Part shown: piece by piece, positions 15,080 through 22,283 of the stretch | Layout of the letters: every line of letters begins with the position of its first letter | Position numbering within the stretch: the first letter of the stretch is position 1 | Source: Desulfovibrio sp. | GTDB taxonomy: Bacteria > Desulfobacterota > Desulfovibrionia > Desulfovibrionales > Desulfovibrionaceae | Reading direction: 5' to 3' | DNA: 34,548 nt | Assembly: GCA_017454855.1 (NCBI GenBank) | Contig: JAFTCE010000134.1 | Coordinates: 1 to 34,548, forward strand | Program-made: the position numbers and the translations under genes | Notes under the pieces: model-generated | Databases searched by the model: none | Told to the model about the DNA's origin: nothing | The model's input: the letters and a program-made list of their open reading frames with translations, nothing else

Positions 15080-16489
15080 TTATCGCATCCGAATGCGCTG
15101 CTGTGCGTTATCAGGATTTTTGACTGTCTCTGATGCTTCATTAGATGTGTCCCGTTGCCTGTGAATGCCCATTCCGCTATATATCTCTTTGTTATTATTG
15201 AGATAATACCAAAGGGACAACATTTTTTGCGCGAGACGTTTCTGTCCGTCATCCCATTGCATCGTACTGTTATTATGAAGAATGTGACTTATATCAAACA
15301 ATTCAATCTTCATGTCATCAAAATCTCCATCTAGAATAACCTTTTTTATGTGTTGTGCCTTATCCTGTGTATCCGGCTTTGATGCAAAATAGTGATATGA
15401 ATATTTCAGCAAATCTTTCATAATGGATATCGTTGCTGCATACTCCTGACGTTTATATATTATATCCCATTGATTTTTATTGCTAAACCAAGGAACATTC
15501 GGTTGCTCTCCCATGTTGAACTGGTGCATGACTGTCAGCATTTTCCCAGCAGCCGAGGCCTGCTGAAAAAAAAACTCCAGATCTTCAGGCATTGCCTCTG
15601 TTTTGAACAGGGCAAAATGCCATGCTACATCATGGAATTGTTGTGGGATACCTATGTAGGCGCTTGCCAGGACTGTAAAGAGGTCAGTGTCGGCATCTTT
15701 CATGGAGTAGATGCTGCCGTTCATGTTATATTCAGGAACAAGTCGGCATTCACGACTGCCGGCCATTGAGGCATGATAGAATTCACGCAAAAGTAATGTT
15801 GTAAATGAATAATCTTCATTACGGGCAATCATTTTTGAAGCTGAAATATAAATTGTGTCATCTAATTCAGAATAATGAGAGTCGTTCCTGTTCATGTAAG
15901 TAACTCGTATCCCGGAACATGCGACAAATTGTGAAACAAATTTCTGTATATCAGATAATAATAACAAAGGCTTAATTTCATTTTTATCGGGGAAGCCTTT
16001 AATATTCGCAGCATTATATACGGTGTATGGTGTAAATAGTATCGCATAGTATATTTGAGGGATTGCATCGCCAGCTTTGCGGCGTTGACATAATGTAGTA
16101 TATTCATTCTCGCTCAACACCTTGCGAGTGCCGTCGCGCAGAGACACATAAGGGATTTCTTCCGGTCGGAGCACCTTGACGCCGGGACCAAGATGTTCGG
16201 TGTCAATTTCCAAATTTGGCTGTGATTTTTGCACATGTTCAATTTGTTCGCGGGTGAGCCAGCGGTTGTCATGGTATCCCTTTCTGATGCTCTCCAGCAT
16301 GAGCATGATCATATTGGCGCCGGAAAATTCCTTTCCGCTGATTGGATTGAATGGGATGTAAATGTTACTGATGGAAATTGATTTTTTATTCCGTATTTTT
16401 TCCACAGTGGATAAAATGTGTTTTGCCATTGCAATGCGAGCCTTACGGCTTTGCTGTAGCCTTGTGACTGTCACTTCTGTCTGGCTCAT
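15080..16489 (-). CDS. ArdC-like antirestriction paralogue 2
   Basis: Product of 469 residues. N-terminal ArdC pattern: FNPISGKEFSGANMIMLML, GYHDNRWLTREQI, VKVLRPEEIPY and FTPYTVYNAANIKGFP. The zincin helix reads LLLREFYHASMAG, with REFYH at 235-239; the first histidine of HExxH is arginine. The third-ligand region is TDLFTVLASAYIG. It then has VMHQFNMGEQPNVPWF and ends QQRIRMR. The gene is visibly more AT-rich than its neighbours, with many AAT, ATA and TAT codons, suggesting separate acquisition rather than recent duplication. A role in protecting transferred DNA is inferred from the family and from its place in the transfer operon. Confidence 0.82.
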   Translation of the reverse strand: MSQTEVTVTRLQQSRKARIAMAKHILSTVEKIRNKKSISISNIYIPFNPISGKEFSGANMIMLMLESIRKGYHDNRWLTREQIEHVQKSQPNLEIDTEHLGPGVKVLRPEEIPYVSLRDGTRKVLSENEYTTLCQRRKAGDAIPQIYYAILFTPYTVYNAANIKGFPDKNEIKPLLLLSDIQKFVSQFVACSGIRVTYMNRNDSHYSELDDTIYISASKMIARNEDYSFTTLLLREFYHASMAGSRECRLVPEYNMNGSIYSMKDADTDLFTVLASAYIGIPQQFHDVAWHFALFKTEAMPEDLEFFFQQASAAGKMLTVMHQFNMGEQPNVPWFSNKNQWDIIYKRQEYAATISIMKDLLKYSYHYFASKPDTQDKAQHIKKVILDGDFDDMKIELFDISHILHNNSTMQWDDGQKRLAQKMLSLWYYLNNNKEIYSGMGIHRQRDTSNEASETVKNPDNAQQRIRMR

Positions 16490-16501
16490 GTTCTTTCCCT
16501 G

Positions 16502-16640
16502 CTATTCTGTTTTCTGCATAGTCCTTTGTGTCGCATCTGCCGCTACGGCGGATGTCGTGTCCTCCTGCAAATGCGCATCATGACCATCAACTCCAGCACC
16601 AATCACATCCTTGGCACGGTTCTGTGACGCGGCGCATTGG
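16502..16640 (-). pseudogene. Possible frameshifted C-terminus of ArdC-like paralogue 1
   Basis: The paralogue 1 frame stops at 16603, but the next frame stays open to a TAG at 16504-16502 and reads NRAKDVIGAGVDGHDAHLQE and onward as an ordinary polar tail of about 38 residues. The TAG then sits 12 bases before the next gene's start, a normal operon spacing, whereas the present stop leaves an unusual 113-bp gap. One missing base near 16610-16640 would explain this. It could also be chance. Confidence 0.35.
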
Positions 16641-18207
16641 CGGCGCTGTCCTTTTCAGGTGCGTTTTGACGTGCGGCATTGGCTTGTCGTTCCTCCAACT
16701 CCATGCTCAAGGCAGAAGCCATGCTGCCGCAGAGCGAGGCAATGTCGCGGGCAGATTCGGGAGGTTGCTTGAGAGCCAGATCCAGAAAGTCAGGGTTGCG
16801 GAGTATGGCCCGCACCTGCTTGACGGGATCGTTAAGCGCCTTGTATGCGGCGGCATCCATCTTGGGCTCGGCGTCCTGTTTCTCCCCTTGCCCCATGTCC
16901 ATCTGGATAACCAGTTCAGGTCGTTCAAAGTATTTCCCAATGGCGTCGGCCAGTTTGGCCGCGAGGGGCATGGAGCGTACAGCGTCCGACGAGAGCAGCT
17001 CTTGCGCTTTGGCAAGACTGTCTCTTACGGACTTTTCCTTGCCGTCATTGAGAACGCTTTGGGCTGTCTCGGCGAACTCAGTCGTGGAGGTGTTGCGGGC
17101 GAGGATGCTTGCTGCCCTGTGCAATAAATCCCGTCCCAGAAAAGTCCGTGTCCGTTCCTTTTGCTTCTCCCGCAATGCTGTCCATTCGTCAGAAGGCGGG
17201 AACCATTTCATTTCGGGCGGTTCTCCTTCATGGAACTGGTGCATGGCTGTCAGCACCTTCCCAGCATCGGCGGCGGCATGGAACAGCGCTTTTGCATCTG
17301 TCCCTGCGAAGCGGGTCTGCCAGTCTGTCACCTCTGTGGCCAGACTCTTGGCGTCCTGGCGCATTCCCATGTACTGCGCTGCCATAAGCGCAAACATGTC
17401 TGCCCGCATCTCCTCAATCGCGTGTTCCTTGAGGGTGTGCGCCTTGAACGGAGAGGCAAGACGATTCTCCCGGTTCTTGCCTGCTGTGGCGTGAAAGAAT
17501 TCGCGGAGCAACAGGGCGGAGTAGGCCGGACTGCCCGACGGGCCGAAGCTCAGGGGGCTGGGCAGCACAACCTCGTCCTTCGCATCGTCATACGAAGCCG
17601 TGCCTTCGTGCGAATGCGCCACGGATACGCCTGAAGAAGCCACGAAACTTTGGAGGAACGCCTTTCCTTCGGCCGGATTCATGGCGGGGGCGGGATGTTC
17701 TTTGGGCGGGAAATTCTGCACCTGTTCCGCATTGAACACCGTGTACGGGCAGTACAGGATAGCGGTCTTGATTTCGGGGATTTTTTCCCCTTTGGCTTCT
17801 CGCTTGCGGAGATCCTCAACTTCGTTGGGATTCAGGGCGTGGCGTCTTTTGTCCTTGGACATGACATAGGAGACAGCCTGCGGGCGCAGCAGCTTGATAC
17901 CCTGTTCTCCCTTGCGGACATGGATGTGGAGATCGGGATTATCAGCACGAACCTTGTCAATCTGTTTCATGGTCATCCATCGGTTGTCCGCATAGCCCTT
18001 TTCCATGCTCGCAAGTATGAGGCGTGTCATGTTTGCGCCGCTGTACTCTCTGCCGGTAACGGCGGAGAACGGCATGGCGTGGCCCAGGGGCAGGGCGTCT
18101 GTGCGTTTGGCGAGGGCTGCCATAGAGCGGGCGATACCCTGGGCGAAATCTTGCTGTGCTTCGGTGCTCAATTGGATGCGTGTTTTTTTATCCGGCGTCT
18201 GGCTCAT
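16603..18207 (-). CDS. ArdC-like antirestriction paralogue 1
   Basis: Product of 534 residues. The ATG at 18207 overlaps the upstream stop by one base (TGATG) and has GGAGG upstream. ArdC-type N-terminal domain: FSAVTGREYSGANMTRLIL (47-65), GYADNRWMTMKQI, IHVRKGEQGIKLLRPQ and YCPYTVFNAEQVQNFP. The zincin helix is LLLREFFHATAGKNRENR, with REFFH at 235-239 in place of HExxH. An acidic EEMRADMFALMAAQYMG follows, matching the third-ligand helix. The shared motif AMHQFHEGEPPEMKWFPP is at 321-338, and a longer helical C-terminal region follows. This is the longest and most GC-rich paralogue. It probably binds ssDNA and protects incoming DNA; protease activity is doubtful because of the changed motif. 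Confidence 0.83.
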   Translation of the reverse strand: MSQTPDKKTRIQLSTEAQQDFAQGIARSMAALAKRTDALPLGHAMPFSAVTGREYSGANMTRLILASMEKGYADNRWMTMKQIDKVRADNPDLHIHVRKGEQGIKLLRPQAVSYVMSKDKRRHALNPNEVEDLRKREAKGEKIPEIKTAILYCPYTVFNAEQVQNFPPKEHPAPAMNPAEGKAFLQSFVASSGVSVAHSHEGTASYDDAKDEVVLPSPLSFGPSGSPAYSALLLREFFHATAGKNRENRLASPFKAHTLKEHAIEEMRADMFALMAAQYMGMRQDAKSLATEVTDWQTRFAGTDAKALFHAAADAGKVLTAMHQFHEGEPPEMKWFPPSDEWTALREKQKERTRTFLGRDLLHRAASILARNTSTTEFAETAQSVLNDGKEKSVRDSLAKAQELLSSDAVRSMPLAAKLADAIGKYFERPELVIQMDMGQGEKQDAEPKMDAAAYKALNDPVKQVRAILRNPDFLDLALKQPPESARDIASLCGSMASALSMELEERQANAARQNAPEKDSAANAPRHRTVPRM

Positions 18208-18416
18208 CAGTCTGCCCTCCGTAAGACCACGCGCACGGCGTCCTGGGCCTCAATCGGTGAAAGTAAATTCGCATTGATGGCTTCTTCGGGCGTCATAAAG
18301 AACGCCCCGTTTGCTATTTGTCTGTCCAGCATTTCCGGCGTCATGACGATGGTGGGCACGCCTTTGGAACGCACCGCTTCATCATAGAGGCCGTAAGAAT
18401 TCTTTTGTCCCCGCAT
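18207..18416 (-). CDS. Small hypothetical protein between icmT and ardC-like genes
   Basis: Product of 69 residues from the ATG at 18416, chosen because GGAG lies five bases upstream and the start then falls 13 bp after the icmT stop. A longer frame from 18464 would overlap icmT. The protein begins MRGQKNSYGLYDEAVRSKG and contains TPEMLDRQIANGAFFMTPEE; no membrane segment is seen and no family recognised. Its stop overlaps the next ATG by one base, so it is probably co-translated with the ArdC-like gene. Confidence 0.65.
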   Translation of the reverse strand: MRGQKNSYGLYDEAVRSKGVPTIVMTPEMLDRQIANGAFFMTPEEAINANLLSPIEAQDAVRVVLRRAD

Positions 18417-18429
18417 AGATGCTCCGTTG

Positions 18430-18702
18430 TTACCAGCGGCAACGGCGCCGCCATTGCCGTTCATTGCTCATAGTTTCCCGCCGATGCCCGATGCATTGCA
18501 GCCGTAAAAAGCGCAGGCAGGCCATCGGCGTCATGCCCGTCCTCTGCATGAGATACAGTCCCACAATGCTTGCCGCAGCGACGGCAGCGGTGAAGTAGCT
18601 CCAGTGGAAAAGCCACAGGCCGATGGGAAAGATGGCGCGGGCGTCCAGCGGCCCGATTTTGGGCGGGATGCCTGTGTCGCGCCAAAGGAGTTCACCGGCC
18701 AT
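18430..18702 (-). CDS. icmT: IcmT/TraK-type inner-membrane protein
   Basis: Product of 90 residues. IcmT pattern: LLWRDTGIPPKIGPLDARAI, then FPIGLWLFHWSYFTAAVAAA with a first membrane segment, a second segment IVGLYLMQ, and RTGMTPMACLRFLRLQCIG. IcmT is a small conserved component of type IVB systems, TraK in R64, where it also follows the DotB gene TraJ. The ATG overlaps the upstream stop by one base (TGATG). Length matches the family. Confidence 0.85.
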   Translation of the reverse strand: MAGELLWRDTGIPPKIGPLDARAIFPIGLWLFHWSYFTAAVAAASIVGLYLMQRTGMTPMACLRFLRLQCIGHRRETMSNERQWRRRCRW

Positions 18703-19085
18703 CAGTCACGCTCCAGAGCGTCCGGTGTTTTTTTGGAGAAGGGGTCGAAGTTGATGATGAAGGAATCATAGTCGTCTCCGAAGGGAACGGTTTCCTCAAC
18801 GGCGTTCTCCACACGTTCCGCCGTGGAGGTAGCGGCGTCGCTTTGTGCCGCAGAATCGTCTGTGCCCTTGGGGCCGTTGTCGCGGGGCTGCGGAACACGC
18901 ATCTGAAGCCGGGCAAGCCCGGTCTTGGTGTCGGGCAAAGGCAGCGACCACAGTTGGATATTGAACGAGCCGTCAGCATTCCTGAATCCGGTGCCGAGGC
19001 GATGCCAGTGTGTCTTGATCTGCTTGTTTTCCACATAGTCGCGGGTTGCGAACACTTCAAAATGCGTTGTGGTTTCAGCGGTCAT
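18702..19085 (-). CDS. Hypothetical protein between dotB and icmT
   Basis: Product of 127 residues. The first 65 residues read like a compact beta-rich domain (HFEVFATRDYVENKQIKTHW, then FRNADGSFNIQLWSLPLP and LARLQMRVPQP). This resembles small plasmid proteins with a single-stranded-DNA-binding-like fold, but I cannot name a family. The second half is acidic and disordered-looking, ending NFDPFSKKTPDALERD, somewhat like the acidic tail of SSB proteins. No signal peptide or membrane segment. It starts 9 bp after dotB and overlaps icmT by one base, so it belongs to the transfer operon. Confidence 0.75.
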   Translation of the reverse strand: MTAETTTHFEVFATRDYVENKQIKTHWHRLGTGFRNADGSFNIQLWSLPLPDTKTGLARLQMRVPQPRDNGPKGTDDSAAQSDAATSTAERVENAVEETVPFGDDYDSFIINFDPFSKKTPDALERD

Positions 19086-19094
19086 ATGTTCCTC

Positions 19095-20231
19095 CTACAG
19101 TGTGATGTGTTTGCGTTCGGCCATGATGGCCTGATAGTCTGATTTTGAGATAATCTCCTGCTCATAGCATCTGAGAGCGTCCTCTTGAATGCATTGCCCA
19201 TGTTCAAGCAACTGTTCTTCACAAACTCGAATGAGGCGCTCTGGTGAAGTATCAAGCAATGTTTCCCGTATTTCCGGCGTAAAGGGCAGGTATTCCCGCA
19301 ATGCGACACGGCTGTAGCCGTCCTCGCCTCGTACGAGGCGTTGGGAAACAATGAGCCGGAGGCTTGCAAGCAATGTCGCTGTGATTTGAGGACGTTCCGC
19401 ATAGGGGAAGACATTGATGATGCGTGTGAGGGTCTCAGGCACGGAGCGGGTATGCACCGTGGAATAGGCGGCAACGCCGATTTCCGCGCTCTCGATCATG
19501 CCGCGCAGCGTTTCAGGGTCGCGTGATTCGCCGATCAGCACCACATCCGGCGCGGTGCGTGTGCAGTTGCGGACGGCGGAGATGAAAGAGGCCAGATGCT
19601 CCGGCACAGAGCTTTGCGACACCGGCCCGCGCCGCTGGGGAATGGCGTCCAGGTCAAATTCAATGGGGCTTTCATAGGCAGCCACATGCCGACCGCCGAT
19701 TTCCAGAATACGGCGCAGGATAGCCGCCAGCAGGGTGCTTTTCCCGCTGCCCATGACGCCCGTGACCAGCACAAGGCCATTTTCGGGGAAGGCGTGTTTC
19801 AGAATCTCCGGCTCAACATAAAGGGTGTCCAATTCGCGCGGTTCTGAGGGAATCGTGCGGAACACGATTTTGCACCCGGTGGCATAGTCATAGGCCACGG
19901 GGGTGGCATTGCCGCGATAGCGGAAACGTACTCCGCGTCCGTCGCCAATCTGGTGCGCGAAGTCATAGTCCGCAGCACCGGATTGCAGATAGGCGGCAAC
20001 CGAGTTGTTATTGGTGAATGTCTCCAATGCGGCAAACAATTCGTCGGCAGAAATCGTCCGGTTTGTCACAGGTCTCCACAGACCGTGCAGACGCATCCAT
20101 GCCCTGTCGCCGGAGCGAAACAGCATGTCCGACATGCCGAGATGCGTCCCCCACAACAACAGTTCGTTGATGTCTTCATAGTTCCAGCGAAAATCCGGCT
20201 CGTTGGGGTAGAGTTCACTTGTTGCGTCCAT
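19095..20231 (-). CDS. dotB: DotB/TraJ-type secretion ATPase
   Basis: Product of 378 residues from the ATG at 20231, which has GGGAGA seven bases upstream; Legionella DotB is 377 residues. Walker A GVMGSGKST is at 158-166, the aspartate box near EFDLDAIPQRRGP (190s), Walker B-type VVLIGESRD at 230-238, and the His box STVHTRS at 257-263. It is the hexameric PilT/VirB11-family motor docking on the DotO ATPase at the channel base. Its start overlaps the end of dotC by 17 bp, implying coupling. Confidence 0.95.
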   Translation of the reverse strand: MDATSELYPNEPDFRWNYEDINELLLWGTHLGMSDMLFRSGDRAWMRLHGLWRPVTNRTISADELFAALETFTNNNSVAAYLQSGAADYDFAHQIGDGRGVRFRYRGNATPVAYDYATGCKIVFRTIPSEPRELDTLYVEPEILKHAFPENGLVLVTGVMGSGKSTLLAAILRRILEIGGRHVAAYESPIEFDLDAIPQRRGPVSQSSVPEHLASFISAVRNCTRTAPDVVLIGESRDPETLRGMIESAEIGVAAYSTVHTRSVPETLTRIINVFPYAERPQITATLLASLRLIVSQRLVRGEDGYSRVALREYLPFTPEIRETLLDTSPERLIRVCEEQLLEHGQCIQEDALRCYEQEIISKSDYQAIMAERKHITL

Positions 20232-21546
20232 TATGGCGTCTCCCTTTTGTGTGTTTGGTTTCCGATTGAGGAATGACAAAGGCGGACGGAGCGGTGATAC
20301 GGAATACCTGCTGTCCGATGTTCAGGCGGTTGCCGCAGTCCGAGATATTCATGCCCAGATCGGCTTGTGCTGTTTTTACGTCGCTGATGAGATGCTGTGC
20401 GGTCAGCAGGTGGTAGAGCATGATGCCCTTGTAGTCGCGTACCATGCGGGCCACGTTGTCAGCGAAAAGCTGGTCGGCTTCTTCCATGCCCTGCGCCCAT
20501 GCTTCGCGCACGGCGTCCTGCCAGATGCCGCGTTCCTCGCTGTTTTTGGGCAAAACCGAGGGATTTGGTGCTTCCGGCTGGGGGAAGTCGTCTGCCATGA
20601 GATAGGTGCGCCAGTGCGGCACCACGGAGATGTATTTGGCGTTTTGCAGCAGTTCAAAGGTCGAGGTCGCGGCTGTGGCTGTGACGTTTTCCTCAATGCG
20701 CATGGAAGCCCCTGCGCGGGCCAATACCGGCGGCAGAATGAGGGCCTCGCCCTGCGTCATGACGAGCGGCGCGAAGTTGAAGGCACTGTCCATGACGGCG
20801 CTGTGTCGGTACACCTCGTCCAGAAGTTTGCCGTACCTCCAGGCGATGGCGCTTTGCAGCGTCACCATGTGCGCGGCCTCGCGGATAGCCGAGGGGCGAA
20901 GCTGCTTGACGGCATTATCCTTCACGGCAGCCGTTCCCTTCATGTCAAGCAAATCACGGAGAACGTCCGGTTCTGCGGCACGAGATGCGGAACTTGTGTA
21001 CGGCGACGTCAGGGCAATGACCGTGCCTTTGCCCTTGTCCGACAGCGGCGGCATGGGCGCAGGCGGTTCGGAGACAGCGACAGTCGGTGCGGATTGGGCG
21101 GCGACCTGCAACGGTCGGGAGGTTTTGCCCACGCAGGCGGAAAGGAATACTCCCGCGATCAGGAGCAACGGCAAGGCGCTGTGGATACGGGTCACACGGC
21201 GTTCCCGCCACGCCCATATTCCCAGCATGAGGGCAGAGCCGGCAACAGCTCCGAGGAGGAATACGGCCGTCAAGACAGGAAACATAGCGCGACGTTCGTC
21301 TGCCGTGGAAACCGCCGCTTTGAATCCGTCCTCATAGCCGTCGTGATAGGCCGGGCTTTTTCCCGAATCTGACGACAGGTACATGGGCAGAATCGGCGGG
21401 ATGATGATGCTCAGGTTGCGCGCGTGCAGTCCATCCGCCACGGCATTGCCGTTGCCCTGTCCGTCAAGCAGATTGAGGCTCACGGTCAACGCGCCGACGG
21501 AGAGCAGCGAAAAGGCGATACAGAAGGGAAGCAACCATTTTTTCAC
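20215..21546 (-). CDS. dotC: DotC/TraI-type lipoprotein with an N-terminal membrane module
   Basis: Product of 443 residues from the GTG at 21546, which has GGAGG nine bases upstream, just after the dotD stop. Residues 1-117 hold two membrane segments (about 4-23 and 89-112) around a soluble loop. Then a basic RERRVTR leads into LPLLLIAGVFLSAC, a lipobox with cysteine C138. The rest (139-443) matches DotC: LRPSAIREAAHMVTLQSAIA, FNFAPLVMTQGEALILPPV, VPHWRTYLM and MEEADQLFADNVARMVRDY. DotC is an outer-membrane lipoprotein of the core complex. Family proteins are about 270-300 residues and start at the lipoprotein signal. A GTG at 21195 (codon 118) could start a normal-length DotC, but no stop separates the two parts. 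Confidence 0.85.
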   Translation of the reverse strand: MKKWLLPFCIAFSLLSVGALTVSLNLLDGQGNGNAVADGLHARNLSIIIPPILPMYLSSDSGKSPAYHDGYEDGFKAAVSTADERRAMFPVLTAVFLLGAVAGSALMLGIWAWRERRVTRIHSALPLLLIAGVFLSACVGKTSRPLQVAAQSAPTVAVSEPPAPMPPLSDKGKGTVIALTSPYTSSASRAAEPDVLRDLLDMKGTAAVKDNAVKQLRPSAIREAAHMVTLQSAIAWRYGKLLDEVYRHSAVMDSAFNFAPLVMTQGEALILPPVLARAGASMRIEENVTATAATSTFELLQNAKYISVVPHWRTYLMADDFPQPEAPNPSVLPKNSEERGIWQDAVREAWAQGMEEADQLFADNVARMVRDYKGIMLYHLLTAQHLISDVKTAQADLGMNISDCGNRLNIGQQVFRITAPSAFVIPQSETKHTKGRRHNGRNK

Positions 21547-21548
21547 GG

Positions 21549-22019
21549 CTACTTTCCTCCCTCTGCGCTGCGGGCCAGCGTGACAATGCGGTTGACGGCA
21601 TCTACACGCACGACGGCCTGGGGCTGCACTTGCCACGCCACATCCTCAAGCAAAGTATAGGCGGGCTTGTTCAGGCCGTTGACCACCACGGGCAACAGTT
21701 GGGCCGAGGGCTTGCCCATCTCCTGATAACGGTAGCCCACCATCAGGCAGATTTCCTTGAGAATGCCGTCAGCCGGGCCAGTCCAGGACACGGAAAGCGG
21801 ACGTTCCAGTGTCGGGTCGGGCGGCGGCAGAATAGGCTGAACGCCTTGGCCGCGCAGTTTTGCCAGAATGGCAAGATCGCTGTGCGCCTGTTCAGCGGCA
21901 GCACCGAGCGTTACGGCCACAAAATCGGCGGGCGATGTGGCGTGGTTATGCGCCGCCTGCCGAGCCGTGCAGCCCGTGAGCACGGCTGCGGCCAACAGGG
22001 GGACAAGGTATTTCTTCAT
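21549..22019 (-). CDS. dotD: DotD/TraH-type outer-membrane lipoprotein
   Basis: Product of 156 residues. A lipoprotein signal MKKYLVPLLAAAVLTGC places the modified cysteine at 17. The C-terminal half contains LSVSWTGPADGILKEICLMV and VNGLNKPAYTLLEDVAWQV, the secretin-N-like fold of DotD. It forms the outer-membrane core with DotC and DotH. AAGGAGCG lies before the ATG. It is the first gene of the second transfer block, next to the RHH gene on the other strand, so its promoter lies in the 78 bp between 22020 and 22097. Confidence 0.9.
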   Translation of the reverse strand: MKKYLVPLLAAAVLTGCTARQAAHNHATSPADFVAVTLGAAAEQAHSDLAILAKLRGQGVQPILPPPDPTLERPLSVSWTGPADGILKEICLMVGYRYQEMGKPSAQLLPVVVNGLNKPAYTLLEDVAWQVQPQAVVRVDAVNRIVTLARSAEGGK

Positions 22020-22097
22020 GGGGACGCTCCTTGATTTTTCGTCGAGATATATTTATTGCGAATCTATCTTTATATCTTATGCGCTTTGGAGTTTGCC
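22020..22097. promoter_or_regulatory. Divergent regulatory region between dotD and the RHH gene
   Basis: This AT-rich 78-bp gap must carry the plus-strand start signals of the RHH gene and probably those of the dotD operon. The minus strand reads GATATAAAGATA (22076-22065), the same 12-mer found before the rdgC-like gene at 4253-4264. It is a candidate operator for the RHH protein. No pair of well-spaced promoter hexamers could be settled by eye. Confidence 0.45.
22065..22076 (-). repeat. 12-mer GATATAAAGATA shared with position 4253
   Basis: Exact copy of the 12-mer at 4253-4264 (there on the plus strand). Both copies lie in AT-rich gaps immediately upstream of minus-strand genes (dotD and the rdgC-like gene). 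Chance is possible because both gaps are AT-rich. Confidence 0.4.
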
Positions 22098-22283
22098 ATG
22101 CCCGCAGAATCGGAAGATGTCAGAATCGGCAAGTATTTCAGGCTGGAACGCGGCCTGGTGAAGCGAATGCGCATATACGCCGCCGAGCATGACATGAAGG
22201 AAACGCAAGTCATTGAGGAAGCCCTACAGTTGCTCTTTGCCCAGGCCGAACAGCCAGATGCCGAAGGGAACAAAACGTCGTGA
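22098..22283 (+). CDS. Ribbon-helix-helix (CopG/Arc-type) DNA-binding protein
   Basis: Product of 61 residues from the ATG at 22098 with GGAG upstream. Sequence pattern: a short strand GKYFRLERG, then helices LVKRMRIYAAEHDMKETQVI and EEALQLLFAQ, typical of RHH regulators. It is the only plus-strand gene inside the transfer cluster. It reads convergently into the end of the IcmV/TraX-like gene (60 bp overlap) and divergently from dotD. A role as repressor of the transfer operon or of its own promoter is likely, by position. It could also be an orphan antitoxin; no toxin partner is adjacent. Confidence 0.72.
   Translation: MPAESEDVRIGKYFRLERGLVKRMRIYAAEHDMKETQVIEEALQLLFAQAEQPDAEGNKTS

Noticed and set aside
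16679-17494. 271-codon open frame on the plus strand
   Set aside because: Antisense to ArdC-like paralogue 1; Ser/Arg-rich shadow translation of a GC-rich gene.
20233-21372. 379-codon open frame on the plus strand
   Set aside because: Antisense to dotC, whose product has clear DotC features. The plus frame gives a Gly/Arg/His-rich product without domain pattern.
21549-21636. Upstream extension of dotC beginning at 21636
   Set aside because: It overlaps the end of dotD and reads as Arg/Cys-rich shadow sequence. The GTG at 21546 has a good ribosome-binding site.
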